NCBI GenBank assembly: GCA_028686345.1
Contig: JAQUCE010000046.1
Location: forward strand, 1 to 38,125
Reading direction: 5' to 3'
DNA: 38,125 nucleotides
Source: Kiritimatiellia bacterium
GTDB taxonomy: Bacteria > Verrucomicrobiota > Kiritimatiellia > RFP12 > UBA1067
In this document: in pieces, positions 1 to 8,256 of the stretch
Numbering within the stretch: position 1 is the stretch's first letter
How the letters are laid out: every line of letters starts with the position of its first letter
Position numbers and translations under genes: made by a program
Notes under the pieces: generated by a model
What the model was told of the DNA's origin: nothing
What the model saw: the letters and a program-made list of their open reading frames with translations, nothing else
Database searches by the model: none

Positions 1-93
1 GGCCCGCGCCCTACAGCTTCGGCCTGCGTGTCGCAAGACTGTCGCTTTACCGGCGCGGTCACGGCCCGCGCCCTACAGCTTCGGCCTGCGTGT
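1..93. repeat. Direct repeat, 31 bp twice with 31 bp between
   Basis: The same 31 bases occur at 1-31 and 63-93, beginning GGCCCGCGCCCTACAGC and ending GCCTGCGTGT. The first copy touches the window edge, so the array may continue upstream. The unit is GC-rich and resembles the GGCCCGCGGCTACAG stretch near 34055, which suggests an interspersed repeat and not CRISPR. Bases 94-244 hold no gene that I can see. Confidence 0.7.
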
Positions 94-244
94 TACTTGA
101 TTGGCGCATTCTTTAAGGCTCGCATTGCCTGTAACGCGGGGTTGTATCGGAATCGGTATCTAAGAGCGAAAGGGATCGACTTGGCGACTTCACGACTTCC
201 GATTTAAATGCTGCCGAAATCCAGTTGCTTCATTGTTTTTTGTC

Positions 245-280
245 TCCTGAACCCTGAACCCTGTCTCCCGAGCCCTGAAC
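245..280. repeat. Heptanucleotide tandem repeat (CCCTGAA type)
   Basis: CCTGAAC is repeated in tandem at 246-262 and again as a single unit at 273-280, directly beside the stop codon of the ABC ATPase gene. It belongs to a set of 7-bp short tandem repeats of different sequence found at several gene junctions in this window (13172, 17561, 20802, 26897, 30525). Confidence 0.6.
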
Positions 281-1195
281 TCAAAATTCGCTCATGATCT
301 GATTCTCCAGCGTGGCCCCGCTGGTGATGGTGATGATCTCGGTTGACTGCAGCAGGTGCGGGATGAGAGTGGCGTTGATTTTTGCCGCTGGCATCAGCGA
401 GGGCTTGAATAAACAGCTGAGTTCATTGCTCCTCTGATTCAAGCTGAAGGTGCAATCAGGGAGCAGTGCGGCAAGCGCTTCCATTGAGTCAGGGGGGGCG
501 GTGAGCGCGTAGGTCAGCAGTCCGCTCTTGTTGGTGATCTCCGCCACAGCGGTCAGGCTTGCGCTCTTACCCTGTTTGAAAAACGCGACATAGTCGCACA
601 GCAGCTCAATGTCATTCAAGTTATGAGAGCTGATCACAATGGTCTGCGTTTTGGCGCGCTTGAGGATAAAGTTGCGCATGTTGGCCACCTCTTTCGGATC
701 CAGCCCGCTGAGTGGCTCATCCAGCAGGATTAGCTCAGGAAAGCCGACAAAACACTGTGCGATCATCACCCGTTTACGCATGCCGTGTGAGAGCGAGCGG
801 ATGGTTGAGTTCATGCGGTCAGCCAGATGAACCTCGGAGAGAATCTCTTTGGCGGTTTTAATGGCCGCGCTCTTGCGCAGCCCCTGCAACCGGGCGTAGT
901 GCACCAGGGTTTCCAGCGGGTAACTCTCCTCAGGCAGGGCCGAGTCCTGGGGCAGGATGCTGATGCGCCCGCAGTGAATCTCTGGCTTGAAGGGCCCGCT
1001 GTTGAGCAGGTTGATCTTGCCTGAGTTGGTTTTCAAAAAACCGGCCACCGACATCATCCAGGTGGTTTTACCAGCTCCGTTAGCCCCCACCAGGCCGGTG
1101 ACAGCATAGCTGGGAATCGAGATCGTCAATCCGTTCAGCGCCAAGTTGGAGCCGTATTTCTTTACGAGATCTGTGGTTGTTACAGCGTTTGTCAT
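281..1195 (-). CDS. ABC transporter ATP-binding protein
   Basis: This is a 304-residue ATPase subunit of an ABC-2 type exporter, acting at the inner face of the membrane. Visible motifs are Walker A GANGAGKT (37-44), the Q-loop glutamine near 83, signature LSHGM (135-139), Walker B LILLDE (155-160), the D-loop LSGLD and the switch histidine near 191. The 80 or so residues after the ATPase core form a C-terminal extension typical of many ABC-2 ATPases. The start codon follows the permease stop with no gap (TAAATG on the minus strand), so the two are almost certainly translated from one mRNA and form one transporter. The substrate cannot be told from sequence. Antibiotic, lipid or polysaccharide export and membrane-protein regulation are all possible. 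Confidence 0.93.
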   Translation of the reverse strand: MTNAVTTTDLVKKYGSNLALNGLTISIPSYAVTGLVGANGAGKTTWMMSVAGFLKTNSGKINLLNSGPFKPEIHCGRISILPQDSALPEESYPLETLVHYARLQGLRKSAAIKTAKEILSEVHLADRMNSTIRSLSHGMRKRVMIAQCFVGFPELILLDEPLSGLDPKEVANMRNFILKRAKTQTIVISSHNLNDIELLCDYVAFFKQGKSASLTAVAEITNKSGLLTYALTAPPDSMEALAALLPDCTFSLNQRSNELSCLFKPSLMPAAKINATLIPHLLQSTEIITITSGATLENQIMSEF

Positions 1196-2098
1196 TTAAA
1201 TATCGCGCCTCCTGAAGGCCAGGTATCCGAGGAAGAGATAGCACAGTGCCAGTGTGACCATCCAGGTTGCGCCAGTTGCAATTGCAGCCGCGTTATCACG
1301 CCATAGAAAGAAACGGTGGGTGTCGGGCACCACGGTTGACAGATAGAAGAAGATCGACCTCCAGCCGGAGGCGCCTTTGGTAAAGTGCGCAATCGCTGAG
1401 ATTACGAAACAACCGGAGATGGAGAGAATGCCAAGGATTGTGGCCTTGCTGCCAGAGCGGGTGAAGTGTGAAAGACCCATGGAAAGCCCCAGGAACGGGA
1501 GGGAGTAAATCCAGGCGCGGAGCGACCACGCAAAGATATTGGTTAGCAGATCGAAGGTGGTGCCGTGCAGCCGGATTAAGGCAACGATATAGGCACCGAT
1601 ACCGCTTAAAAGCAGCGCGGCGCCGATCATCCCCGCCTGACCCAAAAACTTGCCGAACGACCATGTGAAGCGCGAACTCCTGAACGCGACATAACGGATC
1701 GAACCTGAACCGATATCATCGGAGATGCGGTTGGCTGAGACCAGCACAACCAGCAGGGGGGTGTAAAAAAAGACCAGCCAGGCGAAGATCAGCTCCACTG
1801 GATGTTTGCCAACCAGGTCGTTGTACACATCGGTGTCACGGGAAACCTCCTTCATGATGCGCTGGAACGGCTTGGATTTCCACAGCGTTTTGGAGACCAC
1901 ACCCACCTCTTCTGTCTCAGGCAGCTGCAACAGCTTGACCAGTTCCTGTTCCATTTTCTGGAGGGCGTTGATCGCGAAGTTCATGGTGCAGATCGCTGCC
2001 GCCATGTAGAGCAGCAGGATCACAATGGCGCGACGGCTGCGAATCGCCGTGAACCACTCATAACTAGTTATTTGCAGGAGTTGTGAAAAAGAGTTCAT
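1196..2098 (-). CDS. ABC-2 type transporter permease
   Basis: This 300-residue membrane protein has about six hydrophobic segments (roughly 22-40, 104-122, 150-170, 190-210, 217-237 and 274-293). A long non-membrane loop follows the first segment, and the protein ends in FRRRDI, a C-terminal signature common in ABC-2 permeases. It is the membrane partner of the ATPase that starts immediately after its stop. No clear Shine-Dalgarno sequence precedes the ATG: the upstream bases are the C-rich complement of the low-complexity run at 2102-2156. The loop between segments one and two (about 45-100) carries charged residues and may face the periplasm. Confidence 0.88.
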   Translation of the reverse strand: MNSFSQLLQITSYEWFTAIRSRRAIVILLLYMAAAICTMNFAINALQKMEQELVKLLQLPETEEVGVVSKTLWKSKPFQRIMKEVSRDTDVYNDLVGKHPVELIFAWLVFFYTPLLVVLVSANRISDDIGSGSIRYVAFRSSRFTWSFGKFLGQAGMIGAALLLSGIGAYIVALIRLHGTTFDLLTNIFAWSLRAWIYSLPFLGLSMGLSHFTRSGSKATILGILSISGCFVISAIAHFTKGASGWRSIFFYLSTVVPDTHRFFLWRDNAAAIATGATWMVTLALCYLFLGYLAFRRRDI

Positions 2099-2101
2099 GG
2101 A

Positions 2102-2156
2102 GCGGGGTTAAAAGGGGCTGAAAGGGTTAAAAAGGTTGAAGGGGTTAGGGGGGTGG
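2102..2156. repeat. G-rich low-complexity spacer
   Basis: The 68-bp gap between the coiled-coil protein gene and the permease gene is filled with imperfect repeats of AGGGGTTAAAA and AAGGGGTTAGGGG type. It resembles the runs at 17561-17617 and 30505-30540 and replaces a normal ribosome binding site for the permease gene. Confidence 0.5.
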
Positions 2157-2166
2157 AGGCGCGCGG

Positions 2167-2898
2167 CTACAACTTGTCGCGCACATCAATCAACGGGTCA
2201 AAGGCGGCTGGGTCAATAAAGTCCTGCATCTGCATGCTTTCCACCTGCGGACGCTGCTCGGGGGGGACAACCTTGCCGATTTGCTCATAGGTTTCCACCA
2301 GTGTGGTGGTCACCTCATTCATGATCCTGATACCGGTCTCGGTCGACATCTGATCAGTGTTTTGCAGCTCCATTGCCACAGCCTGCATGGTCAGGTAGAG
2401 TTTGTCATTCATATCCGCCATTGCCTGGTCGAAAAGCGCACTCTCCTCTTGGTTCAGCTTCAACTTTGCCAGCCACTGGGAGCGGGCCATCTCCACGCGG
2501 GTCTGCCACAGCTCTTTAGCCTCCTCCAGATCCTCCTCAAAGTTTTTCGATTTGGGGTCGGGGAAGTGGCGCCGCCGCCTGCTCGGGGATTCGGAGGGGG
2601 TGTTGGTGGTTGAGGCGTCACTGAGCAGGTTGGTTGCCGCCTCCGATGTGTCATCTGATTCGCTGTCGGCAAGCTCAGCATGCCCTTTGAAAGGTGCTGG
2701 CTTACGACCTGACTTTCGCTCAGGAATCTTGATGATGCTGTTAAGTGCGGAGAGCTTTCCCCCTGTATTTTGTTTTTCAAGCTTTTTTTCAAGCTCTTTA
2801 AGCTCCTGACGAACCTTGATCAGGTCACTTTTAGGCGCCCAGGAGCCGACAGCCAGCCCCAGCAAAACCGCAAACGGAATTAGAATGAGATATTTCAT
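2167..2898 (-). CDS. Membrane-anchored coiled-coil protein of unknown function
   Basis: I do not recognise this 243-residue protein. It has an N-terminal hydrophobic segment (about 4-20) that could be an uncleaved anchor. A short heptad-rich, charged coiled coil follows (about 26-44), then a low-complexity Ser/Thr/Asp-rich linker (about 75-115) with an RRRR patch. The C-terminal half is mostly helical and acidic (120-243). The topology suggests a bulk domain outside the cytoplasm, tethered to the membrane. It is the first gene of the run that continues into the ABC permease and ATPase, 68 bp downstream, so it may be an accessory or adaptor for that transporter. That role is inferred only from position. 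Confidence 0.75.
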   Translation of the reverse strand: MKYLILIPFAVLLGLAVGSWAPKSDLIKVRQELKELEKKLEKQNTGGKLSALNSIIKIPERKSGRKPAPFKGHAELADSESDDTSEAATNLLSDASTTNTPSESPSRRRRHFPDPKSKNFEEDLEEAKELWQTRVEMARSQWLAKLKLNQEESALFDQAMADMNDKLYLTMQAVAMELQNTDQMSTETGIRIMNEVTTTLVETYEQIGKVVPPEQRPQVESMQMQDFIDPAAFDPLIDVRDKL

Positions 2899-3023
2899 GG
2901 TTAATATGATTGCCTATAATGAGGTGTGATGTACAGAATAAAATGCAGCATCTTATCATTTAATCTCCGGCAGCGAGAGGTAGATGCAGAAACTACCGAA
3001 CCAGGAGAACAATACTCCCCTCT

Positions 3024-3042
3024 GCCGCTCCCAACAGAGCGG
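3024..3042. other. Stem-loop downstream of nudC
   Basis: GCCGCTC and GAGCGGC form a perfect 7-bp stem around a short loop in the 200-bp gap between nudC and the 243-residue protein gene. No T-run follows on the minus strand, so it is at best a weak terminator or an mRNA-end structure. The rest of 2899-3104 shows no gene. Confidence 0.3.
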
Positions 3043-3104
3043 CTTAAACCAATAAGACACTCGTTTTCATAACTATCTCCATCTCAGTTAAAACCTCTAT
3101 GCTC

Positions 3105-3863
3105 TTACTCCTGCGGGGCGCGCTCGAGTTCGTTGAAAAATTTTTCGATCAATTGACTTGCAATGCTGACACGTGCGGGGGTGCGCGGCAGGTTCTCACG
3201 GGAGAACCAATGCGCCTCTGCAATCTCCTGTCCGTCTGGCTGGATCTCTCCGGAGTTATACTCAGCGAAAAATCCGATCATCAAATTGTTGGGAAACGGC
3301 CACTGCTGGCTGGTAACATAACGGATGTTTTTGACTGTGATTCCAACCTCTTCCATGATCTCGCGTTGCACAGCCTGCTCCAGGGATTCGCCGGCTTCGA
3401 CAAACCCGGCCACAATACTCCAGAAGTGATTAAAGCCGGGATCAGTGCGGCGGGCCAGCAGTAAACTCCCGCCCTTATGAATCAGGGTGATTACGACCGG
3501 ATTGATCCGCGGATAAAAGCGCAGGGCGCAGAGCTCGCAGTGCATGGCGCGTTCAACGCGCTCTTTTTTCAGCAGGGCACCGCACTTGCCGCAGTATTGA
3601 TGGGTCTGGCTCCAAAACAGAAGCTGCCGCGCTCTGCCTGCCAGCGCGAAAGCTTCGGCTCCACCCAAGTCGAAAATCTGGCGGATATTGATTGTACGAG
3701 CTGTCGGAGAGGGGGGGGCAGATGTGTTTTGCGCGAAAATCCCTGGCGCGACCTCTTCGCTGCACCTGTTCGTGCCGGCTGGTTCAGGGAAGAGGAACTG
3801 GATGCCTGTCGGCAACTCATCGACCCAGATGTTTTCCTCATCTAATAAAAGATACCGGTTCAT
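3105..3863 (-). CDS. nudC: NADH pyrophosphatase (NudC-type Nudix hydrolase)
   Basis: This enzyme cleaves NADH or NAD+ to NMN(H) and AMP; NudC proteins also remove NAD caps from RNA in E. coli. The 252 residues contain a zinc ribbon with C91, C94, C109 and C112, then a complete Nudix box (G153 to G174, with RE and EE in the expected places). SQQWPFPNN follows at about 185-193, the family-specific motif that separates NudC from other Nudix enzymes. Length is normal for the family. The start ATG overlaps the stop of the upstream 660-codon gene (ATGA), so translation is probably coupled. A run of eight C residues on the coding strand (3711-3718 on the plus strand) lies in the poorly conserved N-terminal domain. 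Confidence 0.93.
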   Translation of the reverse strand: MNRYLLLDEENIWVDELPTGIQFLFPEPAGTNRCSEEVAPGIFAQNTSAPPSPTARTINIRQIFDLGGAEAFALAGRARQLLFWSQTHQYCGKCGALLKKERVERAMHCELCALRFYPRINPVVITLIHKGGSLLLARRTDPGFNHFWSIVAGFVEAGESLEQAVQREIMEEVGITVKNIRYVTSQQWPFPNNLMIGFFAEYNSGEIQPDGQEIAEAHWFSRENLPRTPARVSIASQLIEKFFNELERAPQE

Positions 3864-5842
3864 TTTCCGTGCAGCTCGTGAAAGCTTGTGAGAATAGCCT
3901 GCGCAAGATCCTCCGCTTTGGTTGTGTCCAGGCGCTTTAGGATCAGCTCCCAGCGATAGGCCAGGCTGCCAGCCACATCCAGCGGCATGTCAATAAAGAG
4001 TCGGTCATAGGCCCGTCTGCGTTTTCTAAACTCAGATTGAGTCCATTTGAACTTCTCTGTGAATGCCTTGATGAAAATCTCACTGAATCGCTGCGGGTCA
4101 GCAGTTTTCACTGCGTGCGTGATGATGCACTGTGCATAGCCTTTAACATCATCGAAAAGCGAGTTCTGGTAATTGCGCAGGGTGCCGGTGTGGTCCGAGA
4201 CCGTCATCCCTGTGGGGATGCCGGTATTATCATCGATTTCAATGACCTCATCCCCGTCATCAAACATGGGCGAGCCGTCTCTGGAGGCGCGGCCCACAAT
4301 GATATTGATGGCAGCCGCGGCACCTAACAGCCGCGCTAATTCGTGGCAGAATTCAGGGTTCTCATAGTACTTGTCAGGCAGTTTGTCAGAGGCGATTCCA
4401 TTCACGTAGTCTCTTTCAAAATAAACCGTCCAGATCCTCTTTCCGTAAGCTTCCGGGTCAGGATTATCGCCGAGATATGTTTGACGGATACGGCCCATGA
4501 AAAATTTTTTAGGCAGGTTCATGCCCAACTGTGTGCATGCCAGGCGGCGGTTAAATATGTAATCGGTGTAGTTAACTGCTTCAAATATCGACTCTAACAG
4601 CGGACGGCCATTCCTCAGATGCTCAATGATACCCCATTTCTGGAAGCGTATAATCCGCAACGAGGTTCGCGGTTTGTCGGTGGATTTGAAGTGAACAATG
4701 TAAACATTGGATCGCGCTTCTGGATCAATCGGCCGGCTTTTGGAGAGTGAACGCGAGATCCGCCCAATGTTGATGTACTCCATATTGCGGAACTGTCGCA
4801 AGTAGTTTAAAATAAATTCTTTAGCCCGCAGATCAACGGTTTTAGCCAGCTCCTTGTCATACGGGTTGTTCTTGGCCTCATCAAAAACTTTGTCGAATAT
4901 AAGTTCGTTGTCCTCTGAAATACAGGCGCCCGGCAGCCATTGGATTTGCTTGTAAAACTCAGGCGAGATATTGCTGAGCACTTCACACTTGAAGTTCGAT
5001 CTGCGTGATTGGGTGATGGTCTCAAAAAGTAAATTTCGCCATGCGAGATTTTCAACGTTTTCGGTTTTAAGCGCACTCGGCACAGCAGCCTCAAACGCGC
5101 TGAGAAGGCGCTCATACTCTTTGCGCAAGTCGATTAAGGAGAGCTTGCTGTCGCTGATGGTTTTAAACATCTTCCGGTGAAAACCGCAGTTAAGCGGAAA
5201 GATGTCAATCTCAGGGCGCAAGTGATAGTTACGCTTCTGTGCGTTTTCCGCGATTTCATAGAGATGCGCTTCAAACGCGCTGTTGCTCATGTTGCCAATA
5301 TCGCGAAATGATTGCAGTGTTAAAAACCGCGTCCCTGTGTTTTTGTTGTAGAAATAGATGGGGTAGTGGTTGATGCCAATACGTGAGTTTGAGAGCAACA
5401 GATCCATCTTGACAGGATCAAAGGAGATCTGACTCATCCGCCAGTACTCGCCTTTCATCATCAGTCGGTTGCGCACCAGCGGGTTGTCAATGTTGAGATA
5501 GACAATTTTGTTTTTAGAGACCAGATCCTGCAGCAGCTCGTCAGCCATAAAAGCCATGTCCATCGCGAGCGGATCAGGGCGGATTTGAACGACTTTTTCC
5601 TCGTTATCAAAGAGCAGGTCAACCGATAACTCCATCTCCTCTCGCTCCTCCGCCTCGGTTAAGGGCTGCCGTCCTTCCGCTTGCCGGTCTTGGTTGAGCA
5701 CTTCAATCCAGGCTTGACGTTGCAGGATATGCATCGGCCCAGCGGTTACAATGCCGATGGTCTTCAAAAAGACCGTTCCGATCCGTGATTTCAGATTGCC
5801 TGTTTCGTCACAGGCAAAAATGGGAGGGCCTACAAATTTCAC
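3860..5842 (-). CDS. Unrecognised 660-residue protein in the cmk-folD-nudC operon
   Basis: I cannot assign a family. The protein is soluble by appearance, with no signal peptide or membrane segment. The N-terminal third is mixed alpha/beta and contains an acidic stretch (60-80). The C-terminal third has several motif-like stretches: a hydrophobic helix running into AINIIVGR (511-518), FDDGDEVIEIDD (527-538) and VSDHTGT (548-554). The clustered Asp/Glu could bind metal or nucleotide; a distant similarity to atypical kinase active sites is possible but weak. Translation seems to begin at GTG (5842); a GGAG lies about 11 bases upstream. It starts 38 bp after folD and its stop overlaps the nudC start (ATGA), so it is firmly inside this operon. 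Codon use looks like its neighbours. Confidence 0.85.
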   Translation of the reverse strand: MKFVGPPIFACDETGNLKSRIGTVFLKTIGIVTAGPMHILQRQAWIEVLNQDRQAEGRQPLTEAEEREEMELSVDLLFDNEEKVVQIRPDPLAMDMAFMADELLQDLVSKNKIVYLNIDNPLVRNRLMMKGEYWRMSQISFDPVKMDLLLSNSRIGINHYPIYFYNKNTGTRFLTLQSFRDIGNMSNSAFEAHLYEIAENAQKRNYHLRPEIDIFPLNCGFHRKMFKTISDSKLSLIDLRKEYERLLSAFEAAVPSALKTENVENLAWRNLLFETITQSRRSNFKCEVLSNISPEFYKQIQWLPGACISEDNELIFDKVFDEAKNNPYDKELAKTVDLRAKEFILNYLRQFRNMEYINIGRISRSLSKSRPIDPEARSNVYIVHFKSTDKPRTSLRIIRFQKWGIIEHLRNGRPLLESIFEAVNYTDYIFNRRLACTQLGMNLPKKFFMGRIRQTYLGDNPDPEAYGKRIWTVYFERDYVNGIASDKLPDKYYENPEFCHELARLLGAAAAINIIVGRASRDGSPMFDDGDEVIEIDDNTGIPTGMTVSDHTGTLRNYQNSLFDDVKGYAQCIITHAVKTADPQRFSEIFIKAFTEKFKWTQSEFRKRRRAYDRLFIDMPLDVAGSLAYRWELILKRLDTTKAEDLAQAILTSFHELHGK

Positions 5843-5880
5843 AGTTTTGCAACTCCAGAGGTTGTTTTTTGAGTAAGGAT

Positions 5881-6771
5881 TTATTTTCTCATAGCCGCTC
5901 TGCGAGCGGATTCCAGGGTGTTGTGCAGGAGCATTGTAATGGTCATGGGGCCCACACCGCCCGGTACCGGAGTGATCAGAGCAGCTCGCTCTTTAGCGCT
6001 CTCAAAGTCAACATCACCAACCAGGCGGAAGCCGCCGGGCCGGGCGGCGTCAGGAACACGGTTGACACCAACATCAATAACAACCGCGCCTGGTTTGATC
6101 ATCCCGCCTGTAACCGTGTTTGGCCGACCAGCCGCGACAATCAGGATGTCGGCCTGCAGGGTGAATGCACTGAGTTCTCGGGTGCCTGTATGGCAGACTG
6201 TAACTGTCGCATTGCCGCCCCGCGCTTTGCGCATCAGCAATTGGGCAACAGGTTTGCCCACAATGTTGCTTCGGCCCACTACCACCGCGTGTTTGCCGGA
6301 GGTCTCCACGCCGGCTTTCAGCAGCATCTGAATGATGCCATGCGGGGTGCATGGCAGGAAGCAGGTTTCCCCAATCGTCATGCGCCCCACATTGACCGGT
6401 GTGAAACCGTCGACATCCTTCTCCGGAGCAATGGCGTTGATCACAACGCTTTCATCAATATGCCGCGGCAGGGGGAGCTGCACCAAAATTCCGTGGATCA
6501 ATGGGCAGCGGTTCATCTCTTCAACCATCTTGAGAACCTCGGCCTGCGTTGCTTGCGCTGCAAGGCGCACGTCCTGCGAGTACATGCCCGCCTCAGCGCA
6601 GGCGCGCTCTTTGGCGGTCACATAGGAGGTCGAGGCTGGATCAGCACCCACAAGGATTACCCCGAGCCCCGGTGTTACACCTGTTTTTGCTTTAAGCTCC
6701 GCAACTTGCGTGGCGATCTCTGTCCGCATCTCCGCTGCCAGAGATTTTCCATTTAAAATTTCAGCACTCAT
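5881..6771 (-). CDS. folD: Bifunctional methylenetetrahydrofolate dehydrogenase/cyclohydrolase
   Basis: FolD interconverts 5,10-methylene- and 10-formyl-tetrahydrofolate in the cytosol, using NADP. The 296-residue product shows the family hallmarks: YVTAKERAC with the catalytic Tyr and Lys, PEKDVDGF, GRSNIVGKP for dinucleotide binding, VIDVGVNRV, and the C-terminal TPVPGGVGPMT. The frame is open 47 codons further upstream, but those codons overlap cmk and a small gene and do not resemble FolD. The ATG at 6771 is preceded by GAGGAAAA at proper spacing and begins MSAEILNGK, a typical FolD N-terminus. It lies 2 bp after the stop of the 31-codon gene. Confidence 0.95.
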   Translation of the reverse strand: MSAEILNGKSLAAEMRTEIATQVAELKAKTGVTPGLGVILVGADPASTSYVTAKERACAEAGMYSQDVRLAAQATQAEVLKMVEEMNRCPLIHGILVQLPLPRHIDESVVINAIAPEKDVDGFTPVNVGRMTIGETCFLPCTPHGIIQMLLKAGVETSGKHAVVVGRSNIVGKPVAQLLMRKARGGNATVTVCHTGTRELSAFTLQADILIVAAGRPNTVTGGMIKPGAVVIDVGVNRVPDAARPGGFRLVGDVDFESAKERAALITPVPGGVGPMTITMLLHNTLESARRAAMRK

Positions 6772-6773
6772 AG

Positions 6774-6869
6774 TCAATTTTTCCTCAATGTTTTTCTGAT
6801 CAACAGCGCGCAGATGACCGTCACAATCGTCCAGCACAAACCCATGGTAATCCATCCGGCAACTGTCAT
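6774..6869 (-). CDS. 31-residue single-span membrane protein between cmk and folD
   Basis: The product reads MTVAGWITMGLC, then a hydrophobic TIVTVICALLI, then a basic tail RKTLRKN. This is one transmembrane helix with a positively charged C-terminus, expected inside by the positive-inside rule. Three things support a real gene. A strong AAGGAG lies five or six bases before the ATG. The ATG overlaps the cmk stop (ATGA). The stop is 2 bp from the folD start and its last codons overlap the folD ribosome binding site. Architecture and length recall the tiny accessory subunits (MetS-like) of sodium symporters, but no symporter is present here. It could alternatively be a translational coupler whose peptide matters little. 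Function unknown. Confidence 0.72.
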   Translation of the reverse strand: MTVAGWITMGLCWTIVTVICALLIRKTLRKN

Positions 6870-7549
6870 TGCTGCTCCTTTTTCCATGCTGGTGGCAGAG
6901 CATTGATGACAACTTCGATAACCTCCGCGAGCGTCAGCTGGGTGGTGTCAATCACATACACCCCCGCGGCCTTTCTCAGGGGCGCGTGTTGGCGTGTTGA
7001 ATCAATCCGGTCCCGAGCCAGCAACGAGTTCTTGACCTGATCCATGGATTGGTTGGCAATGCCCTTCCGGATCTCCTCAAGTTGCCGCCGCTGCGCGCGT
7101 GCCGCCGCGCTGGCGTCAAAATAGAAGCGGGCAGGGGAGTCAGGAAAAACCGCGGTGGTGATGTCTCTGCCTTCAACAATCAGGTTGCCGAAGCAGGTCA
7201 ATGACCGCAGCCAGCTTGTGATCCGCTCGCGCACCTGCTTTACAGTTGCAACCGGACTGGCCGCGCAGTTGATCTCAGGGGTGCGAATAGCGTTGCCAGG
7301 GCTGACGCCGTTGATCCTGTAGCTGATACAGCCTGCCTCGGGCACGCACTCAACCTCAACTGACTTTGAAAACTCCGCGACCGCCTCCGGGCAGGATGTG
7401 TCAACCTGATGGAGCAGGCATTGCCAAGTCATAATCCGATAGAGCGCCCCGGAATCAACATGCAGAAACCCAATCCTCTCGCCGACAGCTCTGGCAACTG
7501 ATGATTTCCCAACCCCTGATGGACCGTCAATGGCAATGACATAGCTCAT
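6866..7549 (-). CDS. cmk: Cytidylate kinase
   Basis: Cmk phosphorylates CMP and dCMP with ATP, supplying CDP and dCDP. The 227-residue protein opens with the P-loop DGPSGVGKSS (about 8-17), followed by LHVDSGALYR, the CMP-site motif. EGRDITTAVFP appears mid-protein, then the FYFDASAAARAQRR segment leading into the lid. Length fits the family (about 220-230). It is the first gene of a tight operon with the 31-codon gene (ATGA overlap), folD, the 660-codon gene and nudC. The 80 bp up to the dut gene contain TGAACTCTGATTCC-like low-complexity sequence and no obvious promoter. Confidence 0.95.
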   Translation of the reverse strand: MSYVIAIDGPSGVGKSSVARAVGERIGFLHVDSGALYRIMTWQCLLHQVDTSCPEAVAEFSKSVEVECVPEAGCISYRINGVSPGNAIRTPEINCAASPVATVKQVRERITSWLRSLTCFGNLIVEGRDITTAVFPDSPARFYFDASAAARAQRRQLEEIRKGIANQSMDQVKNSLLARDRIDSTRQHAPLRKAAGVYVIDTTQLTLAEVIEVVINALPPAWKKEQQ

Positions 7550-7629
7550 AAATTTGTTCCCTGAACTCTGATTCCTAACTTTTGAGTCGCAATATTAACA
7601 AATAGACGGCAGCCGGTAAAGAGCGTATT

Positions 7630-8061
7630 TTAAACGCCAGAAGAGCCAAAACCGCCGCTGCCCCGCGCTGTATCGGAAAGCACTTGCACCTCCACGGGTT
7701 CAACCCTTAGAACCGGGGCGATCACCATCTGGGCAATCCGCATCTTCGGCTGAATAATAAACGGCTCTGTGCCGAGATTGATCATGATAATTCCGAGTTC
7801 ACCGCGATACCCTGCGTCAATGGTTCCAGGGGTGTTCAACAAGGTAATGCCGTTTCTAAGGGCCAAACCGCTGCGCGGGCGAATCTGCGCCTCAGTTTGT
7901 TCAGGCAGTGCCATTCTCAGACCTGTTTGGATCAACCTGCGTTCGCCAGGTTGGATTACGGCAGCCTCACAGGAGCAGATATCCATGCCCGCATCACCGG
8001 GGTGGGCATAGGAGGGCATCACAGCATGCTCGTGACATCTTTGGAAAGTAACTTTCATCAT
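7630..8061 (-). CDS. dut: dUTP diphosphatase (trimeric dUTPase)
   Basis: The enzyme hydrolyses dUTP to dUMP and PPi, keeping uracil out of DNA and feeding dTMP synthesis. The trimeric dUTPase motifs are present: AHPGDAGMD (motif 1), PRSGLALRNG (motif 2), NTPGTIDAGYRGE (motif 3 with the catalytic Asp and substrate Tyr), and C-terminal RGSGGFGSSG (motif 5, the flexible Phe tail). The frame is open upstream to 8094, but those codons overlap a good promoter and are not dUTPase-like. Two adjacent ATGs at 8061 and 8058 are candidates, giving 143 or 142 residues. No Shine-Dalgarno precedes them, and the -10 box sits six bases before the second ATG, consistent with a leaderless message. Confidence 0.94.
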   Translation of the reverse strand: MMKVTFQRCHEHAVMPSYAHPGDAGMDICSCEAAVIQPGERRLIQTGLRMALPEQTEAQIRPRSGLALRNGITLLNTPGTIDAGYRGELGIIMINLGTEPFIIQPKMRIAQMVIAPVLRVEPVEVQVLSDTARGSGGFGSSGV

Positions 8062-8064
8062 GCC

Positions 8065-8094
8065 AGTATAAACTAAAGCAGCTAGCCGTCGCAA
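8065..8094 (-). promoter_or_regulatory. Candidate sigma-70 promoter for dut
   Basis: On the minus strand TTGCGA (8094-8089) and TATACT (8070-8065) are separated by 18 bp. The -10 box ends six bases before the ATG at 8058, so the transcript would begin at or next to the start codon. Confidence 0.45.
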
Positions 8095-8256
8095 CCAAAA
8101 GAGTTTGTGTGATGTATGGAAGATTTATTGCGGAAGGCATCAAGTTTTTCATTTTCAAAACTACGGTCATTTGCTACCCTGTTTTTCGTAGCAAGCTATT
8201 GTAGTAAGTGATACCTTAACCCAGTAAGCAAAGGCATACAAGAGGTGTTTCGGTGA

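Noticed and set aside
1..93. CRISPR array
   Set aside because: Only two repeat units are visible, and a similar sequence occurs elsewhere (about 34055), so an interspersed repeat is more likely.
5785..6756. Plus-strand 323-codon open frame
   Set aside because: Antisense to folD; no ribosome binding site and the protein has no family-like motif.
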